DNA of 14,866 bases from an uncultured Clostridium sp. (GTDB lineage: Bacteria > Bacillota > Clostridia > Christensenellales > Borkfalkiaceae). The translations under genes were made by a program, and so were the position numbers. Shown here one piece after another: positions 8,156 to 13,481 of the stretch. The stretch covers positions 1 to 14,866 of the forward strand of contig USMU01000050.1 of NCBI GenBank assembly GCA_900555925.1. Reading direction: 5' to 3'. Each line of letters starts with the position of its first letter. Within the stretch, counting starts at the first letter, position 1. Under the pieces are notes generated by a model. It made no database searches. It was not told the DNA's origin and was given only the letters and a program-made list of their open reading frames with translations.

Positions 8156-8176
8156 GTGTATACGATTTCTTGCTGA
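8156..8176 (+). CDS. Candidate leader peptide ORF (6 codons, MYTISC)
   Basis: GTG start at 8156 with GGAGGG (8144-8149) 6 nt upstream; TGA at 8174-8176. Its last codons (ATT TCT TGC TGA) are arm 1 of the attenuator, so a ribosome stalled here would cover that arm. Overlapping alternatives exist: a 32-codon ATG ORF (8139-8237), which starts almost at the predicted transcript 5' end and has no Shine-Dalgarno site, and a 32-codon TTG ORF (8170-8268) placed 13 nt after AAGGAG (8151-8156). The GTG ORF fits the Shine-Dalgarno spacing best. None can be proved from sequence alone. Confidence 0.4.
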   Translation: MYTISC

Positions 8177-8296
8177 AATTTCATACGGGCGGAATTGGCT
8201 GCGGAGCGGAACGCTTCGGGGCAGGATTCTGTCGTAAAAGCAAGAAAGCGAATACAGTTTGTCCTTGAAATCCGCCTTTGGACGGAATATGAAAGA

Positions 8297-8333
8297 CCGC
8301 AGGAAAGATTCTCTTTCTTGCGGCTTTATTTTT
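8297..8333 (+). terminator. Intrinsic terminator inside the ABC-F leader (attenuator)
   Basis: A 12-bp stem with one G-T pair (8297-8308 with 8312-8323) and a tight 3-nt loop is followed by TTTATTTTT (8325-8333). It lies downstream of the ABC-F promoter and only 16 bp before the ABC-F start codon, so it can only act as a conditional stop for this gene. Confidence 0.85.
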
Positions 8334-8349
8334 GACCGAAGGAGGATTC

Positions 8350-9825
8350 ATGAACATTCAAATTAAAAATCTGACGTTTTCTTATCCCGGGAGCGGGGAA
8401 AACGTCTTTGAAAACGTATCTTTTTCACTGGATACCCGCTGGAAAACGGGGCTTATCGGCAGGAACGGGCGGGGAAAAACCACTCTGCTCAAACTGTTGA
8501 ACGGCGAATTCGAGGGCGAATATTCGGGGACGATTTCCCGTCCTTCGGAAGTAGATTATTTCCCTTGTCCCCTGCCCGACGGCGAGACGTTGACGATGGA
8601 TGCCCTGTCGGCGTTGAGCGGCGCGGAAGAATGGCGGATCGCCAGAGAGTTGTCCCTGTTGGGCGTTTCCGATGCGGCGCTGTATCGGCCGTTTTCCTGC
8701 CTTTCGGGCGGAGAACAGACCAAGGCGCTGTTGGCGGCGATGTTTTTGCGGGAGGGGAATTTCCTTCTGATAGACGAGCCGACCAATCATCTCGATCTGC
8801 CGTCTAAAATTTGCGTGGCGGAGTATCTTCGGAAGAAGGAGAGCTTTTTGCTGGTCTCCCACGACAGAGATCTGCTGGATTCCTGTACGGATCATATCCT
8901 GTCCCTGAATCGGACGGACATCGAAGTTCAGGCGGGAAATTTTTCCTCATGGTATGAGAATACCCGCCGCACGGAAGCGTTCGAAAGGAGTCGAGACGAG
9001 AAGCTGAAAAAGGAGATCGGGAGATTGAAAGATTCCGCCCGCCGAACGGCGGAGTGGTCGGACAAAACGGAAGCGGGAAAATACAACACCCGAAATTCGG
9101 GGCTGCGGGTGGATCGCGGCTATGTCGGGCATAAGGCGGCCAAGATGATGAAAACTTCTAAGGTCATCGAGGCCCATAAAGAGCGCGCGATAGAGGAAAA
9201 GTCCGCGCTCCTAAAAAATGCGGAGGAGGCGGAAAGTCTGAAAATCCGCCCGCTCGAATTTTTTTCGGAACGTTTGCTCGAAATCAAAGAACTGACCGTC
9301 CGCTACGGGTCGGACGAGGCGTGCAAAGGTGTTTCTTTTTCCGTCTTTCATGGGGACAGGATTGCGTTGAACGGAAAAAACGGCTGCGGAAAATCCTCGG
9401 TTTTTCGGGCGATTTTAGGCCTTGCGGAATTTTCTGGGACGATTCTCCTGTCCCCGCGGCTAAAAATTTCTTATGTCCCGCAAAATACGGATTCCCTTTC
9501 GGGTTCGCTCGGCGAATACGTCCGTCAATATGGAATAGAGGAAAGCCTGTTTAAGGCCGTTCTGGATAAATTGGGCTTCCGAAAAAAGGATTTCTCCGCC
9601 GATTTGTCGGCCATGAGCGCGGGCCAGAAAAAGAAAGCGGCGCTCGCTCGAAGCCTTTGCGAAAGCGCGCACCTGTATATTTGGGACGAACCGCTCAATT
9701 ATATCGACATCATTTCCCGCGCGCAGATAGTAGAGCTCATTCTCGCCTTTCGTCCTTCTCTGCTCTTTGTGGATCACGATTCCGCGTTTCTTCGTAACAT
9801 CGCCACGAAAATCGTGCGAATTTAA
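8350..9825 (+). CDS. Lsa-type ABC-F ribosomal protection protein, 491 aa
   Basis: ABC-F proteins have two ATPase domains and no membrane domain; they bind the ribosomal E site. Lsa-class members dislodge lincosamides, streptogramin A and pleuromutilins. First domain: Walker A GRNGRGKTT (37-45), signature LSGGEQ (118-123), Walker B IDEP (Asp142/Glu143), His171. Second domain: Walker A Lys348 in GKNGCGKSS, signature MSAGQKKK (422-429), Walker B WDEPLNYID (Asp446/Glu447), His476. The charged linker (~205-300) carries KKEIGRLKDSARRTAEWS and GYVGHKAAKMMKTSK, which resemble Lsa proteins, as do GLIGRNGRGKTTLL and LYIWDEPLNY. All catalytic residues are present and the length is typical. The ATG at 8350 follows AAGGAGG (8339-8345) at a short 4-nt spacing. 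An in-frame TTG at 8332 would place the start inside the terminator U-tract. Regulation by the upstream attenuator fits an inducible resistance gene. The drug spectrum is inferred from the class. Confidence 0.9.
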   Translation: MNIQIKNLTFSYPGSGENVFENVSFSLDTRWKTGLIGRNGRGKTTLLKLLNGEFEGEYSGTISRPSEVDYFPCPLPDGETLTMDALSALSGAEEWRIARELSLLGVSDAALYRPFSCLSGGEQTKALLAAMFLREGNFLLIDEPTNHLDLPSKICVAEYLRKKESFLLVSHDRDLLDSCTDHILSLNRTDIEVQAGNFSSWYENTRRTEAFERSRDEKLKKEIGRLKDSARRTAEWSDKTEAGKYNTRNSGLRVDRGYVGHKAAKMMKTSKVIEAHKERAIEEKSALLKNAEEAESLKIRPLEFFSERLLEIKELTVRYGSDEACKGVSFSVFHGDRIALNGKNGCGKSSVFRAILGLAEFSGTILLSPRLKISYVPQNTDSLSGSLGEYVRQYGIEESLFKAVLDKLGFRKKDFSADLSAMSAGQKKKAALARSLCESAHLYIWDEPLNYIDIISRAQIVELILAFRPSLLFVDHDSAFLRNIATKIVRI

Positions 9826-9880
9826 CGGCCTCCGAGCAATTTTAGGAAAATCGTTTTTACGTCGGAAATCGAAGCTAATC

Positions 9881-9895
9881 TCTACGGACAGTAGA
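9881..9895. repeat. Inverted repeat TCTAC-GGACA-GTAGA (copy 1)
   Basis: Perfect 5-bp arms around a 5-base centre, followed by ATTTT. It shares GACAGTAGAA with copy 2 and GTAGAATTT with copy 3, both of which lie about 170-200 bp downstream. Such an element could be a repressor operator or a short RNA hairpin. It lies about 20 bp before a TATAAT (9917-9922) that lacks a good -35. Confidence 0.55.
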
Positions 9896-9987
9896 ATTTT
9901 TCCCGTTTTTTTCGGATATAATTTCTGCCATAGATAAATTTTTATGATAACCCATTTTTTTATTTTTATAAATGTAATATTGCAAAG

Positions 9988-10028
9988 TGACAAAATCTCA
10001 AAAGACTCATAAAATCATTGACAAAATC
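9988..10028 (+). repeat. Direct repeat TGACAAAATC, two copies 31 bp apart
   Basis: TGACAAAATC occurs at 9988-9997 and 10019-10028. Each is the end of a -35-like element followed by an A/T-rich -10: GTGACA (9987-9992) with TAAAAT (10010-10015), and TTGACA (10018-10023) with TAAGAT (10041-10046). Both pairs have 17-bp spacers, so this may be a tandem promoter produced by duplication. Confidence 0.5.
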
Positions 10029-10046
10029 AATAAAATAGGTTAAGAT
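10018..10046 (+). promoter_or_regulatory. Distal promoter upstream of the glycosyltransferase cassette
   Basis: TTGACA (10018-10023), 17-bp spacer, TAAGAT (10041-10046). The predicted start (~10053) falls inside inverted-repeat copy 2, where a bound repressor would block initiation. Transcripts would have a ~480-nt leader before the glycosyltransferase gene. Confidence 0.7.
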
Positions 10047-10049
10047 AAC

Positions 10050-10125
10050 TATACTGACAGTAGAAAGGCGAAAAATTCGACTCTACTCAGGGTAGAATTT
10101 GGCTTTTTAATCTACCGGGCGGTAA
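10050..10125. repeat. Cluster of three inverted repeats at and after the promoter start (copies 2-4)
   Basis: Copy 2 is TATAC-TGACA-GTAGA (10050-10064), with a perfect TACTG-A-CAGTA core. Copy 3 is TCTAC-TCAGG-GTAGA (10082-10096). Copy 4 is TCTAC-CGGGC-GGTAA (10111-10125), degenerate in its right arm. Copies 1 and 3 are followed by ATTT and copy 4 has ATTT overlapping its end. At the RNA level AGTAGA of copy 2 can also pair with TCTACT of copy 3, so alternative folds exist. DNA operator array and RNA structure are both possible. Only the sequence pattern is certain. Confidence 0.6.
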
Positions 10126-10148
10126 TTTAAGGAGGAGAGGCCGAGAAT

Positions 10149-10166
10149 TTGAAACGATGCGGATAA
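10149..10166 (+). CDS. Candidate leader mini-ORF after a strong Shine-Dalgarno site (TTG start, 5 codons)
   Basis: A purine-rich AAGGAGGAGAGG (10129-10140) directly follows inverted-repeat copy 4, yet no long ORF starts after it. The only reading frame at workable spacing is TTG AAA CGA TGC GGA TAA. It could be a leader peptide or a ribosome standby site, or the SD-like match may be accidental. Confidence 0.2.
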   Translation: MKRCG

Positions 10167-10363
10167 TGCTCTGAGATGTATTTTCGGATGTTCATAAAAG
10201 AAATGAAAAAAGAGTAAAATTGATTGTTTTCGGGGAAATTCTTTCTGTTTTTCCAAAAAACGGCGCTTTTTATTTCCGATAAGCGGCAGAGCGAAACGAA
10301 AAACTAAGGGGACAAAAGGTGGATTTTTCGGCTATATCGTACGGAAAGGAAGGATAGATAAAG

Positions 10364-10519
10364 GTGAATTCGGGTAGAATGGAGGAAAATGTAAGTAGAG
10401 AGAGAAAGAAGCTGAATAGGTTGAAATTTTACCCGAAAGGGGATAAAATAGTATCAGAGCCGAAAAAACAAGAAGCATTGAGAATTTGGTCGATGCAAAA
10501 AATTACATCAAAAAAGTAA
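10364..10519 (+). CDS. Possible small basic protein, 51 aa (GTG start)
   Basis: An uninterrupted GTG-initiated frame of 51 codons follows AAGGA (10350-10354) at 9-nt spacing. It ends with TAA 13 bp before the glycosyltransferase start, and its stop overlaps the Shine-Dalgarno site of that gene. The product would be rich in Lys, Arg and Glu, without a membrane segment or recognisable domain (ending SMQKITSKK). Against it, an open frame of this length can occur by chance, and a good promoter (10421-10449) lies inside it. The layout is suggestive of translational coupling, but the evidence is weak. Confidence 0.3.
   Translation: MNSGRMEENVSRERKKLNRLKFYPKGDKIVSEPKKQEALRIWSMQKITSKK
10421..10449 (+). 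promoter_or_regulatory. Proximal promoter of the glycosyltransferase cassette
   Basis: TTGAAA (10421-10426), 17-bp spacer, TAAAAT (10444-10449); each element has one mismatch from consensus. The predicted start is about 10456, giving a normal ~75-nt leader. With the distal promoter, this suggests dual control of the cassette. Confidence 0.6.
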
Positions 10520-10532
10520 GGAGAACGGCATT

Positions 10533-11636
10533 ATGAATGAAATGTTAATGAATACAGCGGAAGAAGCGGAAAGCGGTTTGAGAAAGCCCGGACGGTCGGG
10601 GTGGAACGAAGCAGATTCCTATATTTATACGATAGCAAAGACGGAAGAGGGAAAATCCGCAAAGGGAAAGGCCGCTTCGGTTGCAAAAGAGGAGCGGAAA
10701 ATCGTCCCGCTGTTTTTTGCGACGGACGACAACTATCTGCCCTTTCTTGCCGTGACGATAGAATCGTTGAAGGAAAATGCTTCAAAGGATTTTCTCTATA
10801 AAATCCATGTTCTTCATTCGGGCGTCAGACAAGATTATGCCGAAAGGATTCTGCGCCTTGCGGAGGACGGTTTCGATATTTCTTTCGTGGACGTTACGGA
10901 ACGCTTGAAGGAAATTTCTTCTCTCCTTCATATGCGGGATTACTATACCTGTACCACCTATTTCCGCATTTTTATCGCGGGAATGTTCCCGCAGTACGAC
11001 AAGGCGCTGTATCTCGACTGCGATACGGTCATTCTCGGAGACATCAGCGCTCTGTATGCTTACGATTTGGGAAGCAATCTGATCGGCGGCGCTCCCTGCG
11101 AGGGCGTGAACAGCTTCGAAGTCTATAAAAAATACGTCTCCGAAGTGGACGGACTCGACCCGAGCATGTTTTTCAACGCGGGCGTGATTTTAATGAATCT
11201 CAAAAGTTTCCGCGAGGAAAATTTCTACGAGAAATTCGCGGATCTTTTGAAAAAGTATAAATTTACCGTCATTCAGGACGAGGACTATCTCAATGTCCTC
11301 TGTCAGGATAGAGTGCTCCGCCTGCCGCGCGCTTGGAACAAATTCCCCGTATCGAAGGATAAACTTTCGAGGGAAGAACTCCGTATCGTGCATTACGGCA
11401 TGACTTGGAAACCTTGGCACTATCCCGATATTCCCTATCAGGAATACTTCTGGGAATACGCGAAGCGGACGGAATTTTACGGGATCATCAGGGATATTTA
11501 CGATCGATTTTCCTTTGCGGACAGACAGAAGGACGTCGAGTGCGAAGCGGGGTTGAAGGCCCTTGCGATGAGCGAGATCGAGCGTCCGGACGGATATTTC
11601 AAGACTTACGGAAAAATGTTCGGCAACGTAAAATAA
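10533..11636 (+). CDS. GT8-family glycosyltransferase, 367 aa
   Basis: GT8 enzymes transfer glucose or galactose from UDP-sugars with retention of configuration; bacterial members often build cell-surface glycans or glycolipids. The domain begins near residue 57 (KIVPLFFATDDNYLPFLAVT). The metal-binding DxD is Asp162-Cys-Asp164 in YLDCDTVI. The conserved FNAGVILMNL and the C-terminal HYGMTWKPWH (287-296), which supplies the third metal ligand and binds diphosphate, are present. The first ~55 residues are a charged extension outside the family core. There is no membrane segment. AAGGAG (10518-10523) precedes the ATG by 9 nt. It is the first gene of a three-gene cassette with two acyltransferases, so the product is probably a glycolipid (inference). 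The acceptor is unknown. Confidence 0.9.
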   Translation: MNEMLMNTAEEAESGLRKPGRSGWNEADSYIYTIAKTEEGKSAKGKAASVAKEERKIVPLFFATDDNYLPFLAVTIESLKENASKDFLYKIHVLHSGVRQDYAERILRLAEDGFDISFVDVTERLKEISSLLHMRDYYTCTTYFRIFIAGMFPQYDKALYLDCDTVILGDISALYAYDLGSNLIGGAPCEGVNSFEVYKKYVSEVDGLDPSMFFNAGVILMNLKSFREENFYEKFADLLKKYKFTVIQDEDYLNVLCQDRVLRLPRAWNKFPVSKDKLSREELRIVHYGMTWKPWHYPDIPYQEYFWEYAKRTEFYGIIRDIYDRFSFADRQKDVECEAGLKALAMSEIERPDGYFKTYGKMFGNVK

Positions 11637-11658
11637 GCGGCGGGAAAGGACAGAACTT

Positions 11659-11705
11659 TGCGGCCGCGGCCGATTTTTGGTCGGCCAATTCTTTCGGCCG
11701 CCGCA
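11659..11705 (+). other. Nested GC-rich inverted repeats between the glycosyltransferase and acyltransferase genes
   Basis: TGCGGC (11659-11664) can pair with GCCGCA (11700-11705), and inside this GGCCGA (11668-11673) pairs with TCGGCC (11681-11686). A further CGGCCGC (11695-11701) can compete. No T-run follows, so it is not a standard terminator. It may reduce readthrough or protect mRNA ends between the first and second genes. Confidence 0.55.
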
Positions 11706-11733
11706 TAATTTAACGAAGTAAAAGGGAATAGCC

Positions 11734-12588
11734 ATGGATTTAACAAACGTATCTCCCGGCAGGCGGGAAGTATTGGAGCGGATTGCTCTTTTCGAGCGGC
11801 AGAGGAGGTTTGACGAGGACGTAGAGAACGATCCGCCCACCGTCACGCTCTTGCCCGATAAAGTGGATTATCTCACCAAAAAACCGAAAAATAAACTGCT
11901 CCGCCTCATTGCGAACGCGGTGGGGGACAGATATTTTTCAAAGCTCGTCAAAAAGGGAATCATCGTGACGGAAGCCGTCGAGGGGAAAGAGCATCTTTCT
12001 GCCCTCGGCGGCGGCGCCGTAATTACCTGCAATCATTTTTCCGCCTATGATAACTATATTCTTTTCAATGCGATTCGGAATGAGCTGCCCAAGAAAAAGC
12101 TGTATAAGGTAATTCGGGAGGGGAATTTTACCTCGTTTCCGGGACTGTACGGATTTTTGTTCCGTCACTGTGACACGCTTCCTTTATCCAGTCATCCCCG
12201 CACGATGATCAATTTTCTCTCCGCGGCAAATACGCTGTTGAAGCGCGGAGAATCCATTCTCATTTATCCCGAACAAGGCATGTGGTGGAATTACAGAAAA
12301 CCCCGTCCCTTGAAGATCGGGGCGTTCAAAATGGCTTTCCGCGCGAACGTACCCGTCGTGCCTATGTTCATTACGATGCGGGATTCGGAAAGGCTCGACG
12401 GGGACGGCTATCCCCTGCAAATTTATTCCCTGCATATCATGGAGCCGATTTACCCCGATAAAACGCTCTCCGAAAAAGAGAGCACCGAGCGCATGAAAGA
12501 GCAAAATTACGCGCTCTGCAAAGCGAAGTACGAGGAAGTATACAAAATCCCTCTCGACTACGGCGAAGGGGAGGCGGAGGGAAAATGA
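11734..12588 (+). CDS. PlsC-like 1-acyl-glycerol-3-phosphate-type acyltransferase, 284 aa
   Basis: This membrane-associated acyltransferase belongs to the LPLAT superfamily. It would move an acyl chain from acyl-ACP, acyl-CoA or acyl-phosphate to a hydroxyl acceptor. The catalytic HX4D motif is NHFSAYDN with His101 and Asp106. The motif III region reads YPEQG (178-182), in the position of the family's PEGT, with Gln-Gly in place of Gly-Thr. The VPVVPMFI segment matches motif IV. The N-terminal ~60 residues are charged and there is no strong membrane helix. The ATG follows an AAAGGGA Shine-Dalgarno site 7 nt upstream. Its end overlaps the next gene as ATGA. In this setting the acceptor may be a glycolipid rather than lysophosphatidate, and a housekeeping phospholipid role cannot be excluded. 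Confidence 0.87.
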   Translation: MDLTNVSPGRREVLERIALFERQRRFDEDVENDPPTVTLLPDKVDYLTKKPKNKLLRLIANAVGDRYFSKLVKKGIIVTEAVEGKEHLSALGGGAVITCNHFSAYDNYILFNAIRNELPKKKLYKVIREGNFTSFPGLYGFLFRHCDTLPLSSHPRTMINFLSAANTLLKRGESILIYPEQGMWWNYRKPRPLKIGAFKMAFRANVPVVPMFITMRDSERLDGDGYPLQIYSLHIMEPIYPDKTLSEKESTERMKEQNYALCKAKYEEVYKIPLDYGEGEAEGK

Positions 12589-13235
12589 TTTTATACCTTT
12601 CGATCATCTTTGTAGGCATGGCTTTATTGACGGCGGCGGATCTGATTTTTGCGGCGCCGCATTTCGGCTTCGGATTCTGGTTCGCGCTTGGCGGAGTATC
12701 CTTAAACGTCGTTCTGGCAATCGCCGTAGACGGATTGTTTGCGTTTCTCATTCGCCGCATGCCCGCGAAATGGTTTTCGCACGATAAAAAGATTTTTCAG
12801 GTTTCCGCGAGGGAAAAGAAGTTTTACGAGACTTTGAAAATTCGGAAATGGAAGGATAAAATCCCCGAACTCGGACAATTTACCGCTTTCCGGAAAAATA
12901 AAATCGCGGATCCCAAAAACAATGAGTATCTGACACGCTACATGTTGGAAGCGTGTTACGGGGAAGTCATTCACTTCGTCTGTATATTCGTCGGCTTTTT
13001 TATCATTTTCTGTATGCCGCTCAAATATTGGCTGTGTTTCGGCCTTCCCGTCGCAATCGTGAACGCGCTTTTGAATCTTCCGTCCGTCTTTATTTTGAGA
13101 TATAATTTTTATAAGCTCAAAATTTTGTTCCGCCATAACGAGAAACAGGAAATTCTTCGGTCTCAGAAGGAAAATGCTTTCGTTTTGAGGGCGGAAGCGG
13201 AGGAAAAAAGCGTTTCGGAAAAATCGGATTTTTGA
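12585..13235 (+). CDS. CrtO-like glycosyl-4,4'-diaponeurosporenoate acyltransferase family membrane protein, 216 aa
   Basis: The N-terminal ~55 residues form two hydrophobic segments. RKWKDKIPELGQF (87-99) and the late LPSVFILRYNFYKL segment match the pattern I know from staphylococcal CrtO (RKWKHKI and NVPIIIVQRYN), the enzyme that acylates the sugar of staphyloxanthin. A further hydrophobic stretch (about 125-155) precedes the second motif. A Lys/Glu-rich tail ends the protein. The start overlaps the acyltransferase stop by 4 bp (ATGA) and is preceded by GGAGG-type sites inside that gene. No carotenoid genes are in the window, so the substrate is probably another glycolipid; proteins named after CrtO occur widely in Bacillota without carotenoids. 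Family call is fairly confident; substrate unknown. Confidence 0.72.
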   Translation: MILYLSIIFVGMALLTAADLIFAAPHFGFGFWFALGGVSLNVVLAIAVDGLFAFLIRRMPAKWFSHDKKIFQVSAREKKFYETLKIRKWKDKIPELGQFTAFRKNKIADPKNNEYLTRYMLEACYGEVIHFVCIFVGFFIIFCMPLKYWLCFGLPVAIVNALLNLPSVFILRYNFYKLKILFRHNEKQEILRSQKENAFVLRAEAEEKSVSEKSDF

Positions 13236-13236
13236 C

Positions 13237-13265
13237 TTGACAGAATAAAAAACTCGTGGTATAAT
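13237..13265 (+). promoter_or_regulatory. Perfect-consensus sigma-A promoter
   Basis: TTGACA (13237-13242), 17-bp spacer, TATAAT (13260-13265). It begins directly after the stop codon of the CrtO-like gene. The predicted start is about 13272, roughly 210 nt before the FAD dehydrogenase gene. Confidence 0.9.
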
Positions 13266-13323
13266 GTTCCGTGTGCCGAAAAGGCGATGAAAACGGAAAA
13301 TTTCGCTTAAAGAGAGCGTTTGC

Positions 13324-13382
13324 AACCGCCGATTCGGTTGACCGACGAAAATCGTCGGGAATATATCATCGGCGGTTTTTTT
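13324..13382 (+). terminator. Y-shaped intrinsic terminator in the leader of the FAD dehydrogenase gene
   Basis: AACCGCCGAT (13324-13333) pairs with ATCGGCGGTT (13368-13377), enclosing an inner hairpin CCGACGA/TCGTCGG (13342-13348/13352-13358). A run of seven T follows (13376-13382). A competing hairpin AACCG-CCGATT-CGGTT (13324-13339) would occupy the 5' arm. It lies between the consensus promoter and the gene, so it either attenuates the gene or ends a ~110-nt RNA. It also stops readthrough from the upstream cassette. Confidence 0.85.
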
Positions 13383-13481
13383 ATGCGGAAGCAAACAGAC
13401 TGAAAATATTCGGTAGCAGACAAAGTCGGAAGTCTTGACGGACATTTTCGGACGAATTTATGACAGGAGGTCATGGTGATC

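Larger units (their letters stand above)
8135..8334 (+). promoter_or_regulatory. Transcription attenuator leader of the ABC-F gene
   Basis: Four arms can be read. Arm 1 is CGATTTCTTGCT (8163-8174). Arm 2 is AGCAAGAAAGCG (8239-8250), complementary to arm 1 over 12 positions with one mismatch. Arm 3 is CCGCAGGAAAGA (8297-8308). Arm 4 is TCTTTCTTGCGG (8312-8323), which pairs with arm 3 as the terminator. Arm 2 can instead pair with arm 4 (GCAAGAAAG, 8240-8248, with CTTTCTTGC, 8313-8321), which would block the terminator. A 7-bp hairpin (8202-8208/8212-8218) between arms 1 and 2 brings them together. The expected logic is: pairing 1:2 allows the terminator, while a ribosome stalled over arm 1 frees arm 2 to form 2:4 and lets transcription continue. 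The complementarity is seen; the ribosome-stalling mechanism is inferred from other ABC-F leaders. Confidence 0.72.
9826..10532 (+). other. 707-bp AT-rich intergenic region with repeats and promoters
   Basis: No long ORF exists here on either strand that I would call a gene. The first ~50 bp after the ABC-F stop show no convincing terminator. The stretch from ~9920 to 10050 is notably AT-rich and contains a direct repeat and tandem promoter candidates. A cluster of inverted repeats follows (10050-10125), then a strong Shine-Dalgarno site with only a mini-ORF, a possible 51-codon ORF and a second promoter just ahead of the glycosyltransferase gene. Confidence 0.7.

Noticed and set aside
8332..8349. 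TTG start for the ABC-F protein
   Set aside because: The codon lies in the terminator U-tract and the extra six residues are the translated Shine-Dalgarno region; ATG 8350 follows AAGGAGG.
9881..10125. CRISPR-like array in the repeat cluster
   Set aside because: Repeats are 15 bp, imperfect and unevenly spaced, with no conserved spacers or cas genes.
10176..10217. Thirteen-codon ATG frame in the cassette leader
   Set aside because: No Shine-Dalgarno site and too short to distinguish from chance.
13435..13463. Second promoter right before the FAD dehydrogenase (TTGACG, 17 bp, TTATGA)
   Set aside because: The -10 is poor, and the upstream perfect-consensus promoter is far better; kept only as a remote possibility.
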